Notes: generated by a model not told the origin, from the letters alone. A stretch of 36,557 nt of DNA from Oscillatoriales cyanobacterium CG2_30_44_21 (GCA_001873375.1 MNZA01000170.1:1-36557); one strand, 5' to 3'; shown: positions 17,436-25,591, numbered from the stretch's first letter. Program-made: numbers and translations.

Positions 17436-17873
17436 ATGGAAACTCTAGATCTAGAAAAGCTATTTCAAAAAAGCTACTATGTCACCCTCGGCGCGACATC
17501 ATCCCTACTAGAAGTAATTCAAGACCCTGCTAAGCGGGAAGAGAACTTAAAAATGCTAGGGCGCAGCTTTGACGAAGTTACCCAAGATCTAGCCAATAAA
17601 GGTGTATCTGTCGAAGCAGAAGCTCGCAGCTATGTCGATAGCTTCATCGCGCAGCAGGTCAATGGCACAGGGGAAAATAAGTCCAGTGAAAATGGATTGA
17701 CGACAGTTACCACCACCGCCAAGACTGTCTATGACAATTCTACAGAAACCACCATCAAAGTCGAGACAAAGCCTGCTGACAAGATCAAATCCAGTATGCG
17801 TGACGAGATTCAAGAACTCACTCAACAACTTTCTAGCTTACGCGCTGAAATGGAACAATTACGCACAAAGTAA
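17436..17873 (+). CDS. Phasin-like/coiled-coil protein, unknown function
   Basis: A 145-residue hydrophilic protein. The first 70 residues (LEKLFQKSYYVTLGATSSLLEVIQDP) are helical and resemble a short conserved region in cyanobacterial proteins sometimes compared with phasins. A Thr/Ser-rich linker follows, then a C-terminal coiled coil (DEIQELTQQLSSLRAEMEQLRTK). No signal peptide or membrane segment. It may associate with membranes, granules or other proteins through its helices, but no function is established. The 24-base tag starts two bases after its stop. Confidence 0.7.
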   Translation: METLDLEKLFQKSYYVTLGATSSLLEVIQDPAKREENLKMLGRSFDEVTQDLANKGVSVEAEARSYVDSFIAQQVNGTGENKSSENGLTTVTTTAKTVYDNSTETTIKVETKPADKIKSSMRDEIQELTQQLSSLRAEMEQLRTK

Positions 17874-17874
17874 A

Positions 17875-17898
17875 TACAGCGCTTTGCACTGACTTAAA
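17875..17898 (+). repeat. 24-base tag next to a hairpin
   Basis: Copy of the TACAGCGCTTTGC...ACTTAAA tag. Its last base is the first base of the 23-bp hairpin arm at 17898. Confidence 0.7.
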
Positions 17899-17946
17899 GT
17901 CCAGAGAAAGTTTTGAAAGCGGCGCTTTCAAAACTTTCTCTGGACT
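17898..17946. repeat. Perfect hairpin, 23-bp arms
   Basis: Arms 17898-17920 and 17924-17946 around GGC are perfect, with GAAAGC/GCTTTC near the loop so that the centre reads AAAGCGGCGCTTT. The outer arm is specific to this site. Confidence 0.9.
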
Positions 17947-17973
17947 ACTCAAAGCCTTAATAGACTGTAAGAG

Positions 17974-18002
17974 TAAAAAGCGTTGCATTGCAACGCTTTT
18001 TA
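17974..18002. terminator. Family-B hairpin (AAGCGTTGC-ATT-GCAACGCTT)
   Basis: Arms 17974-17986 and 17990-18002 are perfect. Related cores occur at 25565-25591 and inside 34499-34563. The T-rich right side (TTTTTATTTTTG) suits an intrinsic terminator on the plus strand. Confidence 0.8.
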
Positions 18003-18128
18003 TTTTTGTTGGTGCGTGAGATGCTGGGGTTAATTTTTGTAATAAATAGCCAGCTTATTTTTCTGCATATATCAACAAATCTATAATTAATTTAAGTAAA
18101 GGTTTTTATCTACCTTTCGATAAATAAT

Positions 18129-18132
18129 GGAG
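18129..18132 (+). promoter_or_regulatory. Ribosome binding site deciding the pflB start
   Basis: GGAG, nine bases before ATG 18142. It overlaps an upstream in-frame ATG at 18127, which is therefore probably not the start. Confidence 0.6.
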
Positions 18133-18141
18133 ATTAAAGCG

Positions 18142-20370
18142 ATGTATGATCAATGGCAAAGCTTTACAGAAGGAGTTTGGGAACGAGAAATTAACGTCAG
18201 AGACTTTATCCAAAAGAACTATACGCCCTATGCAGGGGATAGCAGCTTTTTGGAGTCTGTCACCCCAAGAACGCAGCAACTTTGGCAAGAAGTCTCAGAA
18301 TTAATGCGTCAAGAGCGGGAAAAGGGAGTTCTTGATGTCGATACCAAGGTTCCTACTTCCATTACTGCCCATGATGCAGGATATATCAATCGCGAACTAG
18401 AGCAAATCGTGGGTTTACAGACCGACAAGCCCCTCAAACGCGCCATTATGCCCTATGGCGGCATTCGTGTGGTTAAGGCAGGTTTAGAAGCCTATGGCTA
18501 TGAACTTGATCCGCAAACGGAAGAGATTTTTTCTAAATATCGCAAAACCCATAACGATGGTGTCTTCGATGCCTATACCAGCGAAATGCGGAAGGCAAGG
18601 CGATCGGGGATCATTACAGGGCTGCCCGATGCCTATGGACGTGGGCGGATTATCGGTGACTATCGCCGCGTGGCACTCTATGGCTGCGATCGCCTGATTG
18701 ATGACAAGAAGCATCAGCAAGAATCCCTCGAAGTCGATGTGATCGATGAAAATATTATTCGTCTGCGCGAAGAAATTTCGGAACAGATTCGCGCCCTATT
18801 TGAACTGAAGGAAATGGCAGCCAAGTACGGTTTTGATATTGGTCGCCCTGCGGCTAACTCCCGTGAAGCTGTGCAATGGCTGTATTTTGCTTACCTCGGT
18901 GCAGTCAAGGAACAAAATGGCGCAGCCATGTCCCTCGGTCGGGTTTCCACATTCCTTGACATCTATTTTGAACGGGATTTGCGAAATGGCAAGATTACGG
19001 AATCGGAATTGCAAGAATTAGTTGATCATTTCGTGATGAAATTGCGGATGGTCAGATTCTTGAGAACTCCTGATTACAATGCCCTGTTTTCAGGCGATCC
19101 CACTTGGGTTACGGAAGTAATCGGTGGCATGAGTGCCGATGGTCGGACGCTAGTTACCAAGAGCAGTTTCCGCTTCCTGCATACCCTGACCACTTTGGGC
19201 GCGGCTCCTGAGCCTAACTTGACGGTGCTGTGGTCGGAGCATCTGCCTGAAAACTTCAAGCAATTCTGTGCCAAAGTCTCCAGCGATACCAGTTCCATTC
19301 AGTACGAAAGTGATGACCTGATGCGTCCTACCTATGGCGATGACTATGCGATCGCCTGTTGTGTGTCAGTGATGCGAATTGGTAAGCAGATGCAGTTCTT
19401 TGGCGCAAGGGTAAACCTCGCCAAAACATTGCTCTACGCGATCAATGGTGGTCGTGATGAAAAGTCTGGGGATCAAGTCGCACCGCACTTTGCACCAATC
19501 ACTAGCGAATATCTGGACTACAACGAAGTCACAGAGCGCCTGCACCAAATGATGGGCTGGTTGGCGCGGCTCTATGTAAATACCTTGAACGTGATCCACT
19601 ATATGCACGACAAGTATTGCTACGAGCGCATCGAAATGGCACTGCACGATCGCGATATCTATCGGACGATGGCTTGCGGTATTGCGGGGCTGTCGGTGGT
19701 TACAGATTCTCTCTCGGCTATTAAATATGCGAAAGTGAAAGTCGTCCGTGATGAGCGTGGCTTGGCGATCGACTATGTAACCGAAGGCGAATATCCCCAA
19801 TATGGCAATAACGACGATCATGTTGATAGCATTGCCATCGAACTGGTTTCGCGGTTTATGAATGAAATCCGTAAGCAAAAGACTTATCGCGGCGCTACGC
19901 CCACCCAATCGGTGCTGACGATTACTTCTAATGTGGTCTATGGCAAAAAGACAGGCAACACTCCCGATGGACGCAAAGCGGGTGAGCCCTTTGCCCCCGG
20001 CGCGAACCCCATGCACGGACGGGACAACTGCGGCGCGATCGCCTCTTTATCTTCTGTTGCCAAACTGCCCTACAGCGATTGCCAAGATGGTATTTCCAAT
20101 ACCTTCTCGATTGTGCCTGCGGCGCTAGGCAGACAGGAAAGCGATCGCATTAACAATCTGGTTGGTTTGCTGGATGGCTATTTCCACGATGGCGGTCATC
20201 ACATCAACGTCAATGCCCTCAACCGCGATACCTTGCTGGATGCGATGGATCATCCTGAAAACTACCCACAGCTAACAATTCGTGTTTCGGGCTACGCGGT
20301 CAATTTCATCAAGCTCACCCGCGAGCAGCAGATGGATGTGGTTAAGCGTACCTTCCACGAAAGGGTATAA
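18142..20370 (+). CDS. pflB: Formate C-acetyltransferase (pyruvate formate-lyase)
   Basis: 742 residues from ATG 18142, close in length and sequence to E. coli PflB. The N-terminal [15 protein letters not shown], the catalytic pair Cys406-Cys407 in YAIACCVSV, and the glycyl-radical site Gly717 in RVSGYAVNF are intact. It converts pyruvate and CoA to acetyl-CoA and formate under anoxia and is oxygen-sensitive in the radical form. It needs the radical-SAM activase PflA, which is not in the window. Only some cyanobacteria carry it, where it points to dark fermentation. The gene stands alone between hairpins. Confidence 0.97.
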   Translation: MYDQWQSFTEGVWEREINVRDFIQKNYTPYAGDSSFLESVTPRTQQLWQEVSELMRQEREKGVLDVDTKVPTSITAHDAGYINRELEQIVGLQTDKPLKRAIMPYGGIRVVKAGLEAYGYELDPQTEEIFSKYRKTHNDGVFDAYTSEMRKARRSGIITGLPDAYGRGRIIGDYRRVALYGCDRLIDDKKHQQESLEVDVIDENIIRLREEISEQIRALFELKEMAAKYGFDIGRPAANSREAVQWLYFAYLGAVKEQNGAAMSLGRVSTFLDIYFERDLRNGKITESELQELVDHFVMKLRMVRFLRTPDYNALFSGDPTWVTEVIGGMSADGRTLVTKSSFRFLHTLTTLGAAPEPNLTVLWSEHLPENFKQFCAKVSSDTSSIQYESDDLMRPTYGDDYAIACCVSVMRIGKQMQFFGARVNLAKTLLYAINGGRDEKSGDQVAPHFAPITSEYLDYNEVTERLHQMMGWLARLYVNTLNVIHYMHDKYCYERIEMALHDRDIYRTMACGIAGLSVVTDSLSAIKYAKVKVVRDERGLAIDYVTEGEYPQYGNNDDHVDSIAIELVSRFMNEIRKQKTYRGATPTQSVLTITSNVVYGKKTGNTPDGRKAGEPFAPGANPMHGRDNCGAIASLSSVAKLPYSDCQDGISNTFSIVPAALGRQESDRINNLVGLLDGYFHDGGHHINVNALNRDTLLDAMDHPENYPQLTIRVSGYAVNFIKLTREQQMDVVKRTFHERV

Positions 20371-20393
20371 ATTTTTGAAGACAGCGCTTTGCG

Positions 20394-20436
20394 AAAAAAT
20401 AACGGTGCGGCGCGAAGCGCCGCACCGTTATTTTTT
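20394..20436. repeat. Family-A hairpin downstream of pflB, 20-bp arms
   Basis: Perfect arms 20394-20413 and 20417-20436 around GAA, with A6/T6 at the ends. It lies 23 bases after the pflB stop and is preceded by a short version of the tag (ACAGCGCTTTGCG). A terminator role is plausible. Confidence 0.9.
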
Positions 20437-20505
20437 GGTTCATGACGAATTTCTAATCTTAAAGTACTTTTTATATTGATAATTTAAATTGGGTATTAGT
20501 ATTTT

Positions 20506-20603
20506 TAAGTAGCTAAGCATAAGTAAACCAGAAGGGTTATTCCGTCAGCGAAGCTGACAGAACAACCTCTGTTTTTTTTGCTTTAATTAAGCCCGGCTAC
20601 TTA
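20506..20603. mobile_element. MITE-like element C4, 98 bp
   Basis: The left end TAAGTAGCTAAGCATAAG and the right end, in reverse complement TAAGTAGCCGGGCTTAA, are imperfect terminal repeats. The central hairpin has core TCAGC-GAA-GCTGA with 13 of 16 bases paired. It is the most diverged member of family C and ends 25 bases before the Rieske gene. Confidence 0.65.
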
Positions 20604-20628
20604 TATCCCCAATGACGATCCCCCAAAT

Positions 20629-21669
20629 ATGGAAAGTGTAAAAACTCTAAAACAGCCACTGGTAGCTAAGCATCACCACAGTAATCAGATCCTCAAAAAC
20701 TTCTGGTATGGCATAGAACATAGTGCAGCTATTTCTGCTAAACCCAAGACAATCACTTTCATGGGGCATGAATTAGTTCTTTATCGTGGAACTCAAGGAC
20801 AAATAATTGCTTTGGATGGGCGCTGCGTGCATCGAGGTTCAGAACTAGCCGCAGGTTGGGTGGAAAATGACTGCATTTACTGCCCCTATCATGGATGGCG
20901 CTATGAAGCAGATGGAACCTGTAGCCATATTCCTGCAAATCAGCCCGAAGTCAGCATTCCCATCCGCGCCAAATTGCGATCGCACCAAGTCCAAGAAAAG
21001 CATGGTTTAGTCTGGCTATTTTGGGGTGATTTACCAGTCGATGAAAGCCCATCAATTCCAGACTTGCCAGAATTTACGCAAGCGGGATGGCGCACAGTTT
21101 CAGGCAGCTTTACTTGGGATGGGCATTATTCAAGGGTAATCGCGAATACTATCGACATGGCTCACGCTCCCTTTGTCCATGCAACTGCCTTCGGCAGAAA
21201 AGAATCTCCTGCCGTCCAAGCCTATAAGTTAGAGATGTCCGAATGGAGCGCTAGCGGATTCATTACCTTTGAGACCAAGCCCGCCTATTCACTGAAGCTG
21301 ATTTTAGGAAATAACCCACCAAATGGCATTTTTCGAGCTACCTTCTATATGCCCAATGTCTCACGAGTAGATTTGCAGTTTGGGAAGTTCCAATTCGTTC
21401 TATTTATGGTGCATTTACCTGTCAGCGAGATGCAGACGACTACTAAGTGGTCACATATCCGTAATTTTGTGACGAATCCCTTGGCGGATAGTTTTATGCG
21501 TCAAGATGTAGTCAAGACATTCGTACAAGACAATCTTGCTGTCAAGATTCAAGCTGGAGCGGCTCCCCTCGATCTCACTGAAGAAGTTCACGCACCTGCC
21601 GACGCGATAGAACTTGCCTATCGCAAGTTCTATGCCCAAGCAGTGCAAATGGGATGGAGTGAGGGGTAA
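20629..21669 (+). CDS. Rieske-type ring-hydroxylating oxygenase (alpha-subunit-like)
   Basis: A 346-residue enzyme. Residues 24-110 form a Rieske domain with Cys66-x-His68 and Cys85-x2-His88 binding the [2Fe-2S] cluster. Asn173/Asp176/His179/His184 in NTIDMAHAPFVH form the mononuclear iron site. The overall layout fits the single-component oxygenases related to vanillate demethylase, pheophorbide a oxygenase and chlorophyllide a oxygenase. The substrate cannot be told from sequence; the next gene carries a PCP_red domain, which hints at tetrapyrroles, but only by position. No terminal membrane helices are evident. The stop is followed by a 15-bp hairpin. Confidence 0.88.
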   Translation: MESVKTLKQPLVAKHHHSNQILKNFWYGIEHSAAISAKPKTITFMGHELVLYRGTQGQIIALDGRCVHRGSELAAGWVENDCIYCPYHGWRYEADGTCSHIPANQPEVSIPIRAKLRSHQVQEKHGLVWLFWGDLPVDESPSIPDLPEFTQAGWRTVSGSFTWDGHYSRVIANTIDMAHAPFVHATAFGRKESPAVQAYKLEMSEWSASGFITFETKPAYSLKLILGNNPPNGIFRATFYMPNVSRVDLQFGKFQFVLFMVHLPVSEMQTTTKWSHIRNFVTNPLADSFMRQDVVKTFVQDNLAVKIQAGAAPLDLTEEVHAPADAIELAYRKFYAQAVQMGWSEG

Positions 21670-21670
21670 G

Positions 21671-21703
21671 AAGTAAAAGCGGCGCAGAGCGCCGCTTTTA
21701 CTT
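21671..21703. repeat. Family-A hairpin, 15-bp arms
   Basis: Perfect arms 21671-21685 and 21689-21703 around AGA, between the Rieske gene and the small PCP_red gene on the same strand. Confidence 0.9.
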
Positions 21704-21736
21704 ACGATGTATTTAGGTAGAACAGTTGGTGAAAAT

Positions 21737-21922
21737 ATGAGTAAATTAGTGGTCTGGACAGTTGAGGCAGAGAGTAAGCTAAAAGAGATTCCATTTTGGG
21801 GGAGATTTTTAGTGCGGAGAGAAGTGGAGAAGTTTGCTAGGGGAATAGATGCTAAGGAAATTAATCTGGAAGTATACGATTTAGCAAATCAAAAGTGGCT
21901 ATCAAGTCAAAAAAATAGTTAA
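21737..21922 (+). CDS. PCP_red-domain small protein (ChlB C-terminus-like)
   Basis: 61 residues from ATG 21737 (71 from 21707). Almost the whole protein matches the PCP_red module found at the C-terminus of the ChlB subunit of dark protochlorophyllide reductase: VVWTVEAESKLKEIPFWGR, VRREVEKFAR, EINLEVYDLA. Free-standing copies occur in cyanobacteria but their role is not settled. It lies 67 bases after a Rieske oxygenase gene on the same strand. The last two codons and stop are inside the next hairpin. Confidence 0.75.
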   Translation: MSKLVVWTVEAESKLKEIPFWGRFLVRREVEKFARGIDAKEINLEVYDLANQKWLSSQKNS

Positions 21923-21951
21923 GGCGGCGCATCACGCCGCCTTAACTATTT
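21913..21951. repeat. Family-A hairpin containing the end of the PCP_red gene, 17-bp arms
   Basis: Perfect arms 21913-21929 and 21935-21951 around CATCA. The left arm includes the last Asn and Ser codons and the TAA stop (21914-21922). Confidence 0.9.
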
Positions 21952-21978
21952 GAGATACAGCGCTTGGCGATGTATCTC
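21952..21978. repeat. Short hairpin GAGATACA/TGTATCTC
   Basis: 8-bp arms enclose GCGCTTGGCGA, a relative of the tag core. It abuts the previous hairpin and overlaps the convergent kinase stop at 21977. Confidence 0.6.
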
Positions 21979-23740
21979 ATTGTCTTTGGGTGGTGTTGAT
22001 GAGCCACTGCCCTGACGACTCTTGCCAGATTAAGCCCATGCGTAATGTTTCGGGAGTAATTGTGGATGACTTTTGATAGGTTAAATCAATATCGATTATG
22101 GCTGAATCTGCTTTTACTTCCACAATCCGCGCTCCTCTCACCTCAACTTTATCGATAGTCTGCCAAAAACCTGTAAAAGTCTCATAACCGCCTGCGCGAT
22201 CGCGTTGAAAAGTGGGTGTGAGTTTTTGCCAAGCACCTGTAAACTGTCGCTCATTGATCAGGCTGTAATAGTCCTTAATGAACTGTTCGGGAGAGCTTTG
22301 CGGCTTGGGTGGTGGAGTTGCAGTTTTAGGGGAAGTTGGGATAGGTGAAGGCGATGGCGTAACCCCAGAGATGCGCTGAACTGCGTCATCAGGATTGGGA
22401 CTTGCAAAGGCACAGTAAGCATCATCAACAAATTTAGAATGCTCTTTCAGCTTCTCTCGACAGTTTTCCAAATTAGAATACTGCCCTGTATATACTTGAA
22501 AAAACTGACTATTTCCCAAATTAGGATAATCAGGTATCCAAAATACCCCTGCTTCTGTGTAGCCCTGCGATCGCAACTTCTCAACTCTCAATTTCGCCTT
22601 TGCCGACTCCTCAAAAGCAGAATCCGCTAAAAAATAAAAGGCAGACTTCTGCGCAGATTTACTCGCAGGGAAAATTCTATTCCACCAAGAAGCAATGTCA
22701 CTACGCTGAGAAATCACGACCGCCATTGCCACCATTGCCCCCAGCCCTGCGCCCACCATTACCGTTACGAGTAAAGGCGCGATCGCTTTTCTTTTGGACG
22801 GTGCAGGTTGATAGGTGTAAATAGGCTGTGCGGGCGGCTCCCCATGGCTTCGCGGCGTTACCGCTAGGGTTTGCATATTTGAGAGGCTTTGGGATTTAGG
22901 CAATGGAGCTAAGTTAGTACTCCTGACTGCGATCGCATCTAACATCTGTTGCGCCGAACTGTAGCGATCGCGTGGGTCGAACTGGAGCGCCTTGGTAAAT
23001 ACTGCTTTTAGCTCTGGGCTAAGGTTGACTTGTGACTGCCAGCGCACTTCCCCCGATTGCGGATCAGTCCCCAACTGCTGCGGGTACTTGCCCGTTAGCG
23101 CATAGATCACCGTCAAAGCGAGGCTATAGAGATCGCTTGCAAAAAAAGGTCTTCCCGCCGCCTGCTCCGAAGCCATAAAGCCAGGCGTACCAATCACAAT
23201 CGAATTGGCTTGCTGAGGGGCACCTTTGACAGTTGTAATATTCAGAGTCTCTTTGACGGCTCCAAAGTCAATCAAAACAGGTTCTCGCGATCGCAAAATA
23301 ATATTATCAGGCTTAATATCGCGATGAATAATCCCCTGACTATGCACATAGGTAAGGGTTTGGAGGACGCTTACCATTAGAGCCTTAGCAGCATCCTCAG
23401 TCCACTGACCCTGCTGTCTGACCGTTTCCGCCAGCGTCAATCCATCGATCCACTCTTGGACTAAATAAAATAGACCAGCCTCAACAAAATTGGCATAAAG
23501 CTTGGGAATATATCGGTTCTCTTCTCCCAAAGCTTCGAGTACAGCCGCTTCCCTCTGAAACCTCTGCTGCAATAGCTCATACATTTGCGGATTGTCCGCG
23601 ATCGGTCGTAATTGCTTGATCACACATCGGCGATTAGATGGCATTTTTGTGTCTTCCGCCATGTAGGTTTCCCCAAAGCCACCACTGCCTAAAACGCTAG
23701 TGACACGATAGCGGTTATCTAAGAGTGTTGACATCATCAT
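21977..23740 (-). CDS. Ser/Thr protein kinase with membrane anchor and extracytoplasmic SPOR-like and IMS-like domains
   Basis: A 587-residue Hanks-type kinase. The catalytic domain (11-270) has GSGGFGET, Lys42, HRDIKPDN with Asp141, DFG at 158-160 and GTPGFMASEQ, so it should be active. A Pro/Ser linker leads to one transmembrane helix (about 319-344). Outside the membrane, residues 365-450 (FYFLADSAFEESAKAKL...FQVYTGQYSNLENC) look like a SPOR-type repeat. Residues 485-587 (EQFIKDYYSLINERQFTGAWQKL) form an NTF2/ARC6-IMS-like domain seen on other cyanobacterial kinases. The ligand and substrates are unknown. Three consecutive ATG codons make the exact start uncertain. Confidence 0.9.
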   Translation of the reverse strand: MMMSTLLDNRYRVTSVLGSGGFGETYMAEDTKMPSNRRCVIKQLRPIADNPQMYELLQQRFQREAAVLEALGEENRYIPKLYANFVEAGLFYLVQEWIDGLTLAETVRQQGQWTEDAAKALMVSVLQTLTYVHSQGIIHRDIKPDNIILRSREPVLIDFGAVKETLNITTVKGAPQQANSIVIGTPGFMASEQAAGRPFFASDLYSLALTVIYALTGKYPQQLGTDPQSGEVRWQSQVNLSPELKAVFTKALQFDPRDRYSSAQQMLDAIAVRSTNLAPLPKSQSLSNMQTLAVTPRSHGEPPAQPIYTYQPAPSKRKAIAPLLVTVMVGAGLGAMVAMAVVISQRSDIASWWNRIFPASKSAQKSAFYFLADSAFEESAKAKLRVEKLRSQGYTEAGVFWIPDYPNLGNSQFFQVYTGQYSNLENCREKLKEHSKFVDDAYCAFASPNPDDAVQRISGVTPSPSPIPTSPKTATPPPKPQSSPEQFIKDYYSLINERQFTGAWQKLTPTFQRDRAGGYETFTGFWQTIDKVEVRGARIVEVKADSAIIDIDLTYQKSSTITPETLRMGLIWQESSGQWLINTTQRQ

Positions 23741-23790
23741 GGTTGTATTAATCGCTTGTAGCGATCGTACAGCATATCCAAGCTAAGGAA

Positions 23791-23819
23791 CGAGTTGCGG
23801 CGCAAAGCGCCGCAACTCG
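23791..23819. repeat. Family-A hairpin between divergent genes, 13-bp arms
   Basis: Perfect arms 23791-23803 and 23807-23819 around AAA, with extra CTAAG/CTTAG pairing outside. It lies between the divergent kinase (23740) and Uma2 (23900) starts, so it does not end either gene. Confidence 0.88.
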
Positions 23820-23899
23820 CTTAGGAGTGCCGCGAACTCCAATCTCTTGACTGGGAAAACAGTAAAATAGATCACATTCGTAAACATTGGGGTAAATAT

Positions 23900-24475
23900 A
23901 TGAACGCCCTTACCATCATTCTTGAGCCAATTTTTGAACTCACAGACGAAAAACTATTTCAACTTTGTCAACAAAATCGCGACCTAAGATTTGAGCGGGG
24001 CGCTCAAGGAGATATTACGATTATGGCTCCCGAAGGCAGTGATACAGGAATGCGTAACCTAGGTTTAGGCAGTCCTTTGTGGAATTGGAATCAAAGAAAA
24101 AATCTCGGTGTTGCCTTTGGTTCTTCGGCAGGATTTATATTGCCTAATGGGGCAATGCGATCGCCTGATGTCTCGTGGATTATCAAAGCTAGATGGGAAT
24201 CCCTCACAACGGAGCAACAATCAAGATTTGCACCGATATGTCCAGACTTTGTGATTGAGTTAATGTCTCCCAGCGATAGCCTATCGCTGACCCAAGCAAA
24301 AATGCAGGAATATCAAGACAATGGCGCAAAGTTGGGCTGGTTGATCAATCGCAAAGATAGACAAGTAGAAATTTATCGCATTGGTCAACCTGTGGAAATT
24401 TTGGAATATCCCATCAGCCTATCAGGAGAAGACCTCCTTCCCGAATTTGTACTGGAACTACGAGCGATTTGGTAA
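23900..24475 (+). CDS. Uma2-family (DUF820) putative PD-(D/E)xK nuclease
   Basis: A 191-residue protein of the Uma2 family, which is greatly expanded in cyanobacteria. It shows the usual order: FELTDEKLFQLCQQN, GDITIMAPEGSDTG, a GFILPNGAMRSPDVSWI block containing the nuclease-like Asp, PDFVIELMSPSDSL with Glu, then KMQEYQDNGAKLGWLIN. Nuclease activity is predicted from fold, and the biological role of these proteins is unclear. ATG 23900 follows a weak GGGGTAAA. A 25-bp hairpin lies 19 bases after the stop. Confidence 0.87.
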   Translation: MNALTIILEPIFELTDEKLFQLCQQNRDLRFERGAQGDITIMAPEGSDTGMRNLGLGSPLWNWNQRKNLGVAFGSSAGFILPNGAMRSPDVSWIIKARWESLTTEQQSRFAPICPDFVIELMSPSDSLSLTQAKMQEYQDNGAKLGWLINRKDRQVEIYRIGQPVEILEYPISLSGEDLLPEFVLELRAIW

Positions 24476-24494
24476 GTGGCTACGCTCTCTTCCA

Positions 24495-24547
24495 AGCAAA
24501 GCCAGTATATTTGCGCCCCTGTGGGGCGCAAATATACTGGCTTTGCT
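24495..24547. repeat. Perfect hairpin, 25-bp arms
   Basis: Arms 24495-24519 and 24523-24547 are perfect around TGT with core TGCGCCCC/GGGGCGCA. It follows the Uma2 gene. Built like family A (GC core, unique A/T outer arms) but with a different core. Confidence 0.9.
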
Positions 24548-24674
24548 AATTTATTTATATTTTGGTTTTGAGCATTGCCAAAATTACCACAATGCATTAA
24601 TATCTTGCAGTCAAAATAGACAAAATTTGGATGACGCTGTACCGAAAACCAAGTAGGCAGCAGAGGAACTTTTT

Positions 24675-25532
24675 ATGCGTATCTATTACCTAGCTGGCGT
24701 GATTCTTAGCGTTGCCACAATCATTAGTGCTTGTGGCGAGGGTACTCCTGTTGAATGTTCTATCAGTACCGCCCGAGAAGTTAGACAAGGTGTTGCCAAA
24801 ACAGCTAAGTTCGCGGCTGGGACGGATTGCGAACAGATAAGAACTTTAGTCGCTGAGGGGAAGCCATTGCCAACTATTGGCGATGGTACTACGACCAACG
24901 CTCCGCCAGCTCCTGCGCAGGCTCCTGTAACTGCTCCGACCTTTGACACGCCCCTAGTATCTGGACAAAGCACCCGAGAACTAATTGAGACCACCGATAA
25001 AGAAGCAAGGGTAAGAGAGCTAGAACAAAAGATTGGTGTGGACTCTAAGCAGTTGCGCGACCCCTTCACTAGCACTGTGATCAACCCAGTCCCTAAACTA
25101 GAAACACTCTTAGAAAAGCCAAAGGCTCCGCCTAAGTTAAGAGCAGCCGTTGTTGTCAGAACCAACGCCAATCGCAATAGCATCATCGCGCCTCCTGATA
25201 TACAGGCGGCGGAAGGGACGATAGTTACGGGTACTTTGGAAGCTGGGGGGACGATTTATGCCATTGTTAAAGCTTTTGGTGAAACGACCTCCCGTTCTGT
25301 CAGCGCGGGACAACTAATTTCCAACGGTAAAGTTTTGGTGAAGCGCATTGATACCAATGCGGAGCCGCCCATTGTGGTGCTACAACAAAATGGCGTGGAG
25401 GTACAGCGTCCTGTGGGAGCGCCAGTAGCTGGTTCTACTCCTAGTCAGCCTAATCAGTCCTTGCCAGCGAACTCGGCCACGCAATCCAGCGAACCCCCAA
25501 TTTCAATTCCACCGTTAATTCCTGCTCAATAG
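24675..25532 (+). CDS. Putative lipoprotein, unknown function
   Basis: A 285-residue protein with a lipoprotein-like signal (YYLAGVILSVATIISACG), the Cys near residue 20. The middle is Pro/Ala-rich and low-complexity, followed by a helical stretch (ELIETTDKEARVRELEQKIG). Residues 175-250 (GTIVTGTLEAGGTIYAIVKAFGETTSRSVSAGQLI) form a predicted small β domain, similar in style to PilP-like or SH3-like modules, but this is not a firm match. A proline-rich tail ends the protein. GAGGAA precedes ATG 24675. The gene ends at a shortened tag and a family-B hairpin. Confidence 0.65.
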   Translation: MRIYYLAGVILSVATIISACGEGTPVECSISTAREVRQGVAKTAKFAAGTDCEQIRTLVAEGKPLPTIGDGTTTNAPPAPAQAPVTAPTFDTPLVSGQSTRELIETTDKEARVRELEQKIGVDSKQLRDPFTSTVINPVPKLETLLEKPKAPPKLRAAVVVRTNANRNSIIAPPDIQAAEGTIVTGTLEAGGTIYAIVKAFGETTSRSVSAGQLISNGKVLVKRIDTNAEPPIVVLQQNGVEVQRPVGAPVAGSTPSQPNQSLPANSATQSSEPPISIPPLIPAQ

Positions 25533-25534
25533 TG

Positions 25535-25551
25535 TTACGGCGCTTTGCGCT
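25535..25551 (+). repeat. Short version of the tag (TACGGCGCTTTGCGCTGA)
   Basis: A diverged, shortened copy of the 24-base tag, two bases past the lipoprotein stop and 14 bases before a family-B hairpin. Confidence 0.5.
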
Positions 25552-25564
25552 GAAAATTGAACCA

Positions 25565-25591
25565 AAAAAGCGTTGCTTTGCAACGCTTTTT
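25565..25591 (+). terminator. Family-B hairpin with T-tract
   Basis: Arms 25565-25576 and 25580-25591 around TTT, core AGCGTTGC/GCAACGCT, ending in five T and then TCGCTTTTT. Good intrinsic terminator for the lipoprotein gene. Confidence 0.85.

Noticed and set aside
19366-20016. 216-codon open frame on the minus strand inside pflB
   Set aside because: It lies wholly within a gene with intact catalytic motifs, has low-complexity His/Ile-rich content and is a shadow of pflB codon use.
24686-25186. 166-codon minus-strand frame opposite the lipoprotein gene
   Set aside because: Ser/Val/Ala-rich antisense product without recognisable domains; the plus-strand gene has a ribosome binding site and lipobox.
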